Source: Pararhizobium sp. IMCC3301 (GTDB lineage: Bacteria; Pseudomonadota; Alphaproteobacteria; Rhizobiales; GCA-2746425). From it: a DNA stretch of 64,000 nucleotides. The DNA is taken from positions 186,001 through 250,000 of the forward strand of contig NZ_CP132336.1 in assembly GCF_030758315.1 (NCBI RefSeq), written 5' to 3'. Position numbers and translations under genes: made by a program. Below the pieces are notes generated by a model that saw only the letters and a program-made list of their open reading frames with translations, searched no databases and had not been told where the DNA came from. Below, one piece after another: positions 53,510-61,167 of the stretch. The first letter of the stretch is position 1; each line of letters starts with the position of its first letter.

Positions 53510-54132
53510 GCATCAAGGATAACATGACGGAAGAACAACTCAATGCGCGCCATGCCGAAAAAATGAAGAAAAAGAAGGCGGCGCGTGACAAGATCATCGC
53601 CACCAAAACAATCGAAAAGGGCCTTGTGATTGTCCATACCGGGAAAGGCAAGGGCAAATCCACCGCTGCTTTCGGGCTTGTTTTCCGCTCGCTCGGCCAT
53701 GGCCACAAGATCGGCATTGTCCAATTCGTCAAGGGCAAATGGGAAACCGGAGAGCGCACCGTGCTGGAACGGTTTCCCGAACTGGTCTCGCACTTCACCA
53801 TGGGTGAAGGCTTTACCTGGGAAACCCAGGACCGTCAGCGCGACATAAAGGCGGCCCACGAAGCCTGGGAGAAAGCCAAACAGCTGATCATGGATGATGA
53901 GCACAAACTGGTGCTGCTCGACGAGTTGAACATAGTGCTGCGTTACGATTATATCGACGTGGAAGAAGTGGTCGCGTTTCTGAAACAGAAACCCCATGAC
54001 AAGCATGTTGTCATTACCGGCCGCAACGCCAAGGAATCGCTCATCGAAATCGCAGATCTGGTCACGGAAATGACCATGATCAAGCATCCATTCCGTTCCG
54101 GCGTTAAAGCGCAAGTCGGGATCGAGTTCTAA
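53506..54132 (+). CDS. cobO: Cob(I)yrinic acid a,c-diamide adenosyltransferase
   Basis: A 208-residue ATP:corrinoid adenosyltransferase (CobA/CobO/BtuR). The P-loop HTGKGKGKSTAAFG near residue 45 and VLLDELNIVLRYDYID near residue 130 are typical. It attaches the 5'-deoxyadenosyl group to reduced cobalt. The N-terminal 30 residues are basic. It is translationally coupled to cobN and ends 3 nt before cobQ. Confidence 0.95.
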   Translation: MSIKDNMTEEQLNARHAEKMKKKKAARDKIIATKTIEKGLVIVHTGKGKGKSTAAFGLVFRSLGHGHKIGIVQFVKGKWETGERTVLERFPELVSHFTMGEGFTWETQDRQRDIKAAHEAWEKAKQLIMDDEHKLVLLDELNIVLRYDYIDVEEVVAFLKQKPHDKHVVITGRNAKESLIEIADLVTEMTMIKHPFRSGVKAQVGIEF

Positions 54133-54135
54133 AAC

Positions 54136-55602
54136 ATGTCGCGCAAACCGGCGCTGATGCTGCAGGGAACCGGCTCCAATGTCGGCAAGTCGATTCTGGT
54201 TGCGGGTCTGGCGCGGGCCCTGGTTCAGCGCGGCATAAAAGTAGCACCATTCAAGCCGCAGAACATGTCGAACAATGCCGGTGTCGCTGATGGCGGCGAA
54301 ATTGGCCGGGCGCAAATGCTGCAGGCCCGCGCGGCGCGCCTGGCGCCGAGTATTCATATGAACCCGGTGCTGCTGAAACCGGAAAGCGAAATCGGTGCCC
54401 AGATCATCGTTCAGGGGCGCTTGGCCGGTACCATGCGGGCGCATGAATATGGATCTCATAAAATGACATTGATGCCGAATGTGCTGGAAAGTTTTCAGGC
54501 ATTGGAAGCGGATTATGATCTCATTCTGGTGGAAGGCGCGGGAAGCCCGGCGGAAATCAATCTGCGGGCAGGGGACATCGCCAATATGGGTTTTGCCGAA
54601 GCCGCCGATGTTCCGGTGGTTCTGATCGGCGATATCGACCGGGGCGGAGTGATTGCCAGTGTGGTCGGCACCCACACTGTGCTGCCTGTCAGCGAACGCC
54701 AGCGCATCAAGGGCTTTCTGATCAACAAATTCCGCGGCGACGTGTCCCTGTTCGATGACGGCCTGTCGGAAATTGCGAAGCGAACCGGATGGCGGCCTCT
54801 GGGCGTTGTGCCGTATTTTTCGCAGGCGCGGCGCTTGCCGGCAGAAGATGTGCTGGACCTGCAAACCGGGGTCAACTCATCGGGCAGTTTCACCATTGCA
54901 GTGCCGAAATTACCGCGAATTGCCAATTTTGATGATCTCGATCCGCTGGCGTCTGAACCGGATGTGTCGGTGCATCTGGTCGAATCCGGCGAGCCGCTGC
55001 CGCAAAATGCCGATCTGATTTTGCTGCCCGGTTCGAAATCCACCATTTCGGATCTGGAATTCCTCAAAGCCGAGGGCTGGGATATTGATATTGCCGCGCA
55101 TCTGCGACAGGGCAGGCCGGTGATCGGTCTGTGCGGTGGCTATCAGATGCTCGGCAGGCGCATTTCTGATCCTCATGGCGTTGAAGGCCCTGCGCGGTCG
55201 ATTGAGGGGCTCGGCCATCTCGATATTGAAACGACCCTGAGCCGAACCAAGACAACCAGTCCGGCCCGTGGCGTGCATTGCGCTAGCGGTTTGGCGGTAA
55301 CGGGCTACGAGATACATCTTGGTGAAACCACCGGTTCGGATTGCGAGCGCCCCTTTGCGCATATTTCCGGGCGCACGGATGGAGCACATAGCCCGAACGG
55401 CCTGGTCTGCGGCACCTATATGCATGGAACTTTCAGCGCTGACGCCTTCCGCCGCAGGTATCTGCAGGGATTTGGCCTCGCGGCCTCGGATTATCGCTAT
55501 GATCAGGCGATTGATCAGTGTCTGGATGAGTTGGCGCAACATCTGGAAACCCATCTCGATATCGGCGCGTTGCTGGATATCGCCTATGCAAGAGCAGCGT
55601 AA
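54136..55602 (+). CDS. cobQ: Cobyric acid synthase
   Basis: A 488-residue glutamine-dependent amidotransferase that adds four amide groups to adenosylcobyrinic acid a,c-diamide. The N-terminal ATP-binding domain shows [16 protein letters not shown] and [12 protein letters not shown]; the C-terminal glutaminase domain has its Cys in [11 protein letters not shown] near residue 333 and His in TYMHGTF. Its last 19 nt overlap the end of cobD on the other strand. Confidence 0.95.
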   Translation: MSRKPALMLQGTGSNVGKSILVAGLARALVQRGIKVAPFKPQNMSNNAGVADGGEIGRAQMLQARAARLAPSIHMNPVLLKPESEIGAQIIVQGRLAGTMRAHEYGSHKMTLMPNVLESFQALEADYDLILVEGAGSPAEINLRAGDIANMGFAEAADVPVVLIGDIDRGGVIASVVGTHTVLPVSERQRIKGFLINKFRGDVSLFDDGLSEIAKRTGWRPLGVVPYFSQARRLPAEDVLDLQTGVNSSGSFTIAVPKLPRIANFDDLDPLASEPDVSVHLVESGEPLPQNADLILLPGSKSTISDLEFLKAEGWDIDIAAHLRQGRPVIGLCGGYQMLGRRISDPHGVEGPARSIEGLGHLDIETTLSRTKTTSPARGVHCASGLAVTGYEIHLGETTGSDCERPFAHISGRTDGAHSPNGLVCGTYMHGTFSADAFRRRYLQGFGLAASDYRYDQAIDQCLDELAQHLETHLDIGALLDIAYARAA

Positions 55603-56570
55603 AGCCCGAGATAGACAAGCCAGTGCAGGATCAGCACCGCAACCATCTGCCGCAATGCCCGGCGGATATCGACTTCATCGGCAGTATCGCGGCCACCGCC
55701 ATTGAAGAAGGGCGCCTCAATTTTCACGCTGTCATATTGTCTTGGTCCGGCCAGCGAAATGCCGAGTGCATGGGCGGTTGCAGCCTCGGGCCATCCCGCA
55801 TTGGGGGAACGATGCCAGCGGGCCTCGCGCAAAGTGCCGATTAACGTCTTTATCACTGAACCGCCCACTATCGGCGCGCACAGAGCCAGCAGGATGGCGG
55901 TTATGCGCGCGGGTATGAGGTTGAGCAGATCGTCAAGCCGTGCCGCCGCCCAGCCAAAGGCGCGATAGGTTTCGTTGCGGTGCCCGATCATTGAATCCGC
56001 TGTGTTGACAGCCTTGTAGACCAGAAGTCCGGGAAAACCGGCAATTGCGAACCAGAAGGCGGGCGCAATTACGCCATCCGACAGGTTTTCTGCCGTCGAT
56101 TCAATGGCGGCGCGGGCTATGCCGGTTTGATCAAGTTGCTCCGGATTGCGGCCGACAATCCTGGAAACCGCCTTACGCGCCTGCTGAAGATCGGCACCAC
56201 CAAGGGCATTGGCAACAGCAGCAACATGGCCATAAAGGCTTTTTTGCGCCAGCAGAACAGACGCTGCCAGAATCATGCCGGCTGATCCGGCAAGAGATTG
56301 CCCTGACACCCAGCGCATTCCCAAACCGGCTGCAGCGGCAACACTGATCAGAATCAGGATCAGAACACTGCCTGTCAGATAGTTTCCCGCACCGATGCGC
56401 CTGAAATTGAGCAGCTTGTCGAGACCGCTGATCAGCGCACCGATCCAGGCTACCGGATGCGGAATACGGCGCCACAGCCAATCCGGGTCGCCTAGAATGG
56501 CGTCCAGCAGCAGGACGACAAGCAGGCTTGCCAGCGTTCCGGACAGAAACAGCGTATAGTCAAGAAGCAT
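55584..56570 (-). CDS. cobD: Adenosylcobinamide-phosphate synthase (CobD/CbiB)
   Basis: A 328-residue membrane protein that joins aminopropanol phosphate to cobyric acid. The family opening [25 protein letters not shown] (in parts: LGDPDWLWR and HPVAWIG), [17 protein letters not shown] and [17 protein letters not shown] are clear, with several membrane helices. The start at MLLDYTLF overlaps cobC by 11 nt. Convergent with cobQ, sharing 19 nt at the ends. Confidence 0.93.
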   Translation of the reverse strand: MLLDYTLFLSGTLASLLVVLLLDAILGDPDWLWRRIPHPVAWIGALISGLDKLLNFRRIGAGNYLTGSVLILILISVAAAAGLGMRWVSGQSLAGSAGMILAASVLLAQKSLYGHVAAVANALGGADLQQARKAVSRIVGRNPEQLDQTGIARAAIESTAENLSDGVIAPAFWFAIAGFPGLLVYKAVNTADSMIGHRNETYRAFGWAAARLDDLLNLIPARITAILLALCAPIVGGSVIKTLIGTLREARWHRSPNAGWPEAATAHALGISLAGPRQYDSVKIEAPFFNGGGRDTADEVDIRRALRQMVAVLILHWLVYLGLYAALA

Positions 56571-57552
56571 CGCGCTGGAAATCCTCAAACTCTCCAAGAC
56601 TTTGGGCAAGACGGCTGAAATCGCTCATGCTGGCTGGCGCGCCAAAGCGCAACCATGTCGGTTGAGAGGAAAACATCCGCGTCCAGATCTGTCGTTCGGC
56701 CAGATGCCGATGCAGCCGGACAGCGTCAGTTTGGCGGTACAGCAGAAACAGATCAGTCCTTCCGAGAATCCTGTCCGGGCCTTTCAGAAACGTCTCCAGC
56801 CGGTCCATACTGTGTTTCAGGTGGATGCGGCTTGCCGCCTGCCATGCCCGATCTTCCAGCGCAACTTTGCCGATCCGCAGGGCAGGACCGCTGATGCTCC
56901 AGTCGCCAAACCGGTTTGACACAGCTTCCACCAGATCGCGCCGGCCAATCACAAATCCAAGTCGCAAACCAGCAAGGCCGAAAAATTTCCCGAATGATTT
57001 CAATACAATGATCGGCAGGTCAGGGCGAAGATGCGGCACGATGCTGCACGCCGGGGTGCAATCCATAAAGGCCTCATCGACGATCAACACGCAATCCGGC
57101 GAGAGTTCTCCAGCCAATTTGAGCAATGTTTCAGCGGGTCTGAGTTCGCCCGTCGGATTGTTGGGATTGACGATAATCAGATGTTGGCTGGCCACTGCAG
57201 TGGCACCAGCGCTGTGCCCATACACGTCATGACCGCGGGCGCTCCAGGCCGCGCGATGACTGGAATAGGTCGGTTCGGCAATAGCGACCGGACCCGGCAG
57301 AAAATCCGGCAGCTGGTTGATCGCCGCCTCGGTTCCGGGCACAGCGCCTATCGCTGTGTCTGCGGGTACATTGTAATAGGCCCTTGCTGTTTCCAGCAAC
57401 CCTTCTCTGTTCCGTGCAGATGGGAGGCTCTGCCAGTCGGCAGAATTGAGTTCTGGCAAGGGATAGGCCAGCGAGTTGATGCCGGTCGAAAGATCCAGCC
57501 ATGCATCAGCATTACGAGATTTGTCCAAAGGAGGTTCGCCACCATGTTTCAT
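56560..57552 (-). CDS. cobC: Threonine-phosphate decarboxylase (CobC)
   Basis: A 330-residue PLP enzyme of the class I aminotransferase fold that makes aminopropanol phosphate for the cobalamin side chain. It begins MKHGGEPP and shows DLSTGINSLAYPLP, NPNNPTGELRP and the PLP lysine in VLKSFGKFFGLAGLRLGF. An ATG 10 codons upstream is possible, but MKHGG is the usual family start. It is transcribed with cobD from a site near tRNA-Cys. Confidence 0.92.
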   Translation of the reverse strand: MKHGGEPPLDKSRNADAWLDLSTGINSLAYPLPELNSADWQSLPSARNREGLLETARAYYNVPADTAIGAVPGTEAAINQLPDFLPGPVAIAEPTYSSHRAAWSARGHDVYGHSAGATAVASQHLIIVNPNNPTGELRPAETLLKLAGELSPDCVLIVDEAFMDCTPACSIVPHLRPDLPIIVLKSFGKFFGLAGLRLGFVIGRRDLVEAVSNRFGDWSISGPALRIGKVALEDRAWQAASRIHLKHSMDRLETFLKGPDRILGRTDLFLLYRQTDAVRLHRHLAERQIWTRMFSSQPTWLRFGAPASMSDFSRLAQSLGEFEDFQRDAS

Positions 57553-57600
57553 ATCAGATGGCCATTCCGTCGTGCAGAGCAAAAGCAGTCTTACACAAAC

Positions 57601-57674
57601 TGGAGGCCTCGCCCGGAATCGAACCGGGGTTCACGGATTTGCAATCCGCTGCGTAACCACTCCGCCACGAGGCC
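57601..57674 (-). tRNA. tRNA-Cys (anticodon GCA)
   Basis: A 74-nt cloverleaf on the minus strand: acceptor GGCCTCG pairs with CGAGGCC, anticodon loop ATTGCAAAT with GCA, T arm CCCGGTTCGATTCCGGG, U discriminator and encoded CCA. Confidence 0.96.
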
Positions 57675-57930
57675 TTCATTTGGATGCTGTGGCTTTAGCA
57701 AACCGGATTCATTCGGACAACAGCAAAACGCGTTCTGGTGACAGTTTCCGCAAGAGAACCTGTCTTAGCGTTAATGCCAGCAAGGTGGGACACGTGCAGT
57801 TGCCCTTTCATAAAATATGTAATCAAACGTCGCAGCGCTGTAATCCAGTCTTGCGTGCTCTGCCCCGCACCGGTATGGACTATGCAACCTGGGGGACATT
57901 CAAATGGCCCAAGATGAGAGAATCTGAGCG

Positions 57931-58599
57931 ATGACGGATTTTGCAGATTTGCGAAAGAATATGGTGGAACACCAGCTTCGCACAAATGACGTGACATCTT
58001 CCGCCGTTCTTGACCGGTTCGGGCAATTGGCACGGGAAATATTCGTGCCGGCAGATCGCCGGGCATTTGCGTATACCGATAGTGACGTCCCGGTCTGGAA
58101 CAATGGGTCGGGAGAGCAGCGCTATCTGATGGAGGCCTATCCGTTTGCCCGTCTGGTTCAGGCCGCACAGCTCAAGCCCAGTGATCTGGTGCTCGATATC
58201 GGGTGTGGCACCGGATACTCGACCGCGATTCTGGCAGGATTTTGCGAATCCGTCGTGGCCATCGAAAGCGCCGCCGATCTGGTGGATATCGCAACCGGCA
58301 ATCTGATGGATCTGAAAATCGACAATGCGGTGGTCCTGCAAAGTGAATTGCACAACGGATATGCCAAAGAAGGCCCCTATGATGTGATAATCATCAACGG
58401 AGCAGTTGATGAAGTGCCGCCGGTACTGTTTGATCAGTTGCGGTCAGACGGACGGCTTTTGAGCTTTGTCGGTCATGGCCATTCCGGTAATCTGTCGGTT
58501 TTCAGGAAAACCGGCGCGGGTGCCACTTGCGTTCCGATCATCAATGCCAGCGTACCGCCAATGCCGGGCTTTGAGCGGGTCGAAAGTTTTGTATTTTAG
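57931..58599 (+). CDS. pcm: Protein-L-isoaspartate O-methyltransferase
   Basis: A 222-residue SAM-dependent methyltransferase of the PCMT family that repairs isoaspartyl residues in aged proteins. The opening MVEHQLRTNDVT, the SAM motif LDIGCGTGYSTAIL and the acidic VAIES that follows are typical. Some conserved PCMT positions differ, as often seen in the rhizobial copies next to tolC. The tolC-type gene follows 134 nt downstream. Confidence 0.88.
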   Translation: MTDFADLRKNMVEHQLRTNDVTSSAVLDRFGQLAREIFVPADRRAFAYTDSDVPVWNNGSGEQRYLMEAYPFARLVQAAQLKPSDLVLDIGCGTGYSTAILAGFCESVVAIESAADLVDIATGNLMDLKIDNAVVLQSELHNGYAKEGPYDVIIINGAVDEVPPVLFDQLRSDGRLLSFVGHGHSGNLSVFRKTGAGATCVPIINASVPPMPGFERVESFVF

Positions 58600-58733
58600 A
58601 TCAGATCAATGCGGAATTGTGCATCTGATCGATTTGACGGTTGCAGGGCGCCTGAACGGCGCTGAAATCGCATTCAATGGCCTGCATTGTGGCCGGAGCA
58701 GTTAGTGACTGTATACAGACAGGCGCGGAAACG

Positions 58734-60170
58734 ATGTCCGCGTCGCGACGTTTAGCGGTCTTGAAAGGATTCGGTGTGGGAAGAAAAAATCAGGGCATTT
58801 TGTCAGGGATAACCACAGCAGCGCTCGCAGCCGTCATGACCATGGCAGTTCCGGCTATTTCCAATGCCGAAACGCTGCTTCAGGCGCTGTCATCCGCCTA
58901 TAGCAACAATCCGGAATTGAATGTCGCCAGAGCAGCTACTCGAGCGGTGGATGAGGGTGTTCCGCAGGCTCTTTCCGGGTACCGCCCGAATGTCAACGCA
59001 AGCGGCAGTCTCCAGCAAACCTGGACCGACACCGACGTCCGCAACGGTCCGGACACGTCAACCGACATAGGAAGCGGCACGCTCGGTCTGAATGTCACGC
59101 AAAACCTGTTTCGCGGCTTTCGCACGGCAAATGGCACCAAACAGGCGGAAGCGGCAGTACTGGCCAGTCGAGCCAGCCTGCTGAACACCGAACAGAATAT
59201 CCTGTTTTCAGCTGCAGAAGCTTTCATGAATGTGCTGCGCGACCAGGCATTGGTTGAGCTCAGATCCCAGAACATGACCTTTTTGGGCGAACAGGGCCGC
59301 GCTACAAGGGACCGGTTTGAAGTCGGCGAAACGACGCGAACAGATGTCGCACAATCCGATGCGCGGATCAGTCTTGCTGCATCTCAATTGAATTTGGCCC
59401 AGGCGACACTGAATTCCAGCCGGGCGATTTATCAGCAAATCATCGGCAATCAACCGGGTAATCTGAAGCAGAATTTTACTGCTGACAGACTGCTACCCAA
59501 CACGCTTGACGCTGCACTGGCTGTTGCGCTCAGCGATCACCCAGCGATTCTGGCGGCGACCTATAATGCCGATTCCTCGTCCTTCAACACCAAAGTGATC
59601 GAAGGCGAGTTGCTGCCGACCGTCACGTTGGAAGGCGATGTCACAAGAACCTACAATTTTGATGGCGCCACGAGACAACGCGACAGCGCCTCGATTACCG
59701 GCCGTATCAATATCCCGATTTATCAGGGAGGCCGCGTGTCCTCTCGGGTGCGTCAAGCAAAGGAGATTGAAGGACAGCGTTTGCTGGAGTTGGATTTGAC
59801 CCGACAGCAGGTCCGGGCTTCAGTCATTTCAGCCTGGGGTCAACTGACAGCCAGCCGCGCCGTTATTGTGGCCGCCGAGGCTCAGCGAAACGCCAGCCAG
59901 ATTGCGTTGAGCGGCGTGATCGAGGAGCAGCGGGTTGGCCAACGCACAACTCTTGACGTGCTGAACGCACAACAGGAGCTTCAGGACGCGCGCGTAAATC
60001 TGGTATCTGCCAGACGCGATCAGGTTGTCGCCGCTTTTGCACTGGTTTCGGCTGTGGGCAAACTCAATGCACAGAGGCTGGGCCTCAGCGGCCAGATTTA
60101 CCAGCCTGAAGAGCATTATGAACAAGTGCGCGATAAGTGGTTCGGCTTGCGCACACCGGACGGCCGCTGA
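58734..60170 (+). CDS. tolC: TolC-family outer membrane efflux protein
   Basis: A 478-residue outer-membrane channel of the TolC/OEP family, the exit duct for drug efflux and type I secretion. A signal peptide ends near AISNAETLL; two OEP repeats follow, with TQNLFRGFRT and PIYQGGRVSSRVRQA as the equatorial motifs and long coiled-coil helices between. The start MSASRRLA follows GCGGAAACG; the frame extends 19 codons upstream. The order pcm-tolC-popZ is well known in Hyphomicrobiales. Confidence 0.93.
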   Translation: MSASRRLAVLKGFGVGRKNQGILSGITTAALAAVMTMAVPAISNAETLLQALSSAYSNNPELNVARAATRAVDEGVPQALSGYRPNVNASGSLQQTWTDTDVRNGPDTSTDIGSGTLGLNVTQNLFRGFRTANGTKQAEAAVLASRASLLNTEQNILFSAAEAFMNVLRDQALVELRSQNMTFLGEQGRATRDRFEVGETTRTDVAQSDARISLAASQLNLAQATLNSSRAIYQQIIGNQPGNLKQNFTADRLLPNTLDAALAVALSDHPAILAATYNADSSSFNTKVIEGELLPTVTLEGDVTRTYNFDGATRQRDSASITGRINIPIYQGGRVSSRVRQAKEIEGQRLLELDLTRQQVRASVISAWGQLTASRAVIVAAEAQRNASQIALSGVIEEQRVGQRTTLDVLNAQQELQDARVNLVSARRDQVVAAFALVSAVGKLNAQRLGLSGQIYQPEEHYEQVRDKWFGLRTPDGR

Positions 60171-60192
60171 ACGTATATCTACAGCGCGTCAG

Positions 60193-60213
60193 TTTCCTGG
60201 ATCAGCCAGGAAA
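60193..60213 (+). terminator. Hairpin after tolC
   Basis: A perfect 8-bp stem (TTTCCTGG with CCAGGAAA) around an ATCAG loop lies 23 nt after the tolC stop. No T run follows, so it may be a weak terminator or an mRNA-end stabiliser. Confidence 0.45.
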
Positions 60214-60377
60214 TCTGATGTTGACAGGCGACATTCACACAGGCTCTGCAGTCTTCAGGTTGCGGGGTTCTCATTCTGACCCTGTGTCAGATATACTGAT
60301 GGCCAGCGAATCGGCGCACCCTTGACATTTGGCGAAGCCAGTCAGTTGTTGGTTGGCCTAATACTTGGGAAAAGCAC

Positions 60378-61112
60378 ATGTCCAACTCCGCCGCCGCGCA
60401 AGAACCTTCGATGGAAGAAATTTTGGCTTCCATCCGCCGGATTATAACCGACGAGGAAGACAATGCAGCGCCAGTGCCCGGTTTCAAATCGAGCGAAACC
60501 GATGGTGTGGAAGCGGTCGTTTCCGATTCCACTGAACAGGAAGGGGATACCGTGAGCGGCAACCGGTCCATGTCGACGGATGATCTCGAAGCTTTGTTTG
60601 ATTCCGATAATGAAGCAGATGAGACATCTGTGCCTGAACCTGAGCCAAGGTCTGGTCCAAAACCCGCCTTCGCAACCGATGATCCGAGTGAGCCCGTAGC
60701 TGAAGCCACCTCTGAAGATAACTACGATGACGTCGTACAACTCACAACGGCCGAAATCGATGACGCCGAACCCGACGATGAACCTGATGAAATACCGATC
60801 GTTGATGGAATGGACGTCATGTTTGACGTGGGTGGTGAGACAGCATCTCCGCACACAGCGCTGCCGGTAGATCCCGAGCCAAAGGCCGGGGGCATGTTCG
60901 AAAACCTCGTCAGCCAGCAGGCTGAACGTTCAGTCTCAGAGGCATTTTCCAGTCTTTCCGGGCTCGTTGTTTCCGGCCAGGCAAAGACTATGGAAGATCT
61001 CGTGAAGGAAATGCTGCGGCCTATGCTGCAATCTTGGCTTGATCAGAACCTGCCGCCACTTGTCGAAAAAATGGTTGCAGCGGAAATCCGCAGGCTGACT
61101 GGAAAGAATTGA
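60378..61112 (+). CDS. popZ: PopZ-like polar organising protein (DUF2497)
   Basis: A 244-residue protein with the DUF2497/PopZ layout: a short N-terminal helix (PSMEEILASIRRIITDEED), a long acidic, Pro/Glu/Asp-rich disordered middle (about 35-165), and a C-terminal helical oligomerisation region (LVKEMLRPMLQSWLDQNLPP and VEKMVAAEIRRL). In Caulobacter PopZ forms a polar mesh that anchors the chromosome origin and cell-cycle proteins. It follows tolC as in other Hyphomicrobiales; valS, which usually comes next, does not follow here. Confidence 0.88.
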   Translation: MSNSAAAQEPSMEEILASIRRIITDEEDNAAPVPGFKSSETDGVEAVVSDSTEQEGDTVSGNRSMSTDDLEALFDSDNEADETSVPEPEPRSGPKPAFATDDPSEPVAEATSEDNYDDVVQLTTAEIDDAEPDDEPDEIPIVDGMDVMFDVGGETASPHTALPVDPEPKAGGMFENLVSQQAERSVSEAFSSLSGLVVSGQAKTMEDLVKEMLRPMLQSWLDQNLPPLVEKMVAAEIRRLTGKN

Positions 61113-61125
61113 ATTTTACGCTCTG

Positions 61126-61156
61126 CTGCGGGTCCGGTCTGAATTTGTGCCCGCAG
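61126..61156. terminator. Possible hairpin between convergent popZ and CHASE2 gene
   Basis: A 7-bp inverted repeat (CTGCGGG and CCCGCAG) with a 17-nt loop in the 55-nt gap between convergent genes. It may act as a shared terminator; no T run is present. Confidence 0.35.
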
Positions 61157-61167
61157 AGGCGCTGATC

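Noticed and set aside
53422-54864. 480-codon minus-strand frame rich in His and Phe
   Set aside because: Shadow of cobO and cobQ on the plus strand; composition is typical of an antisense frame.
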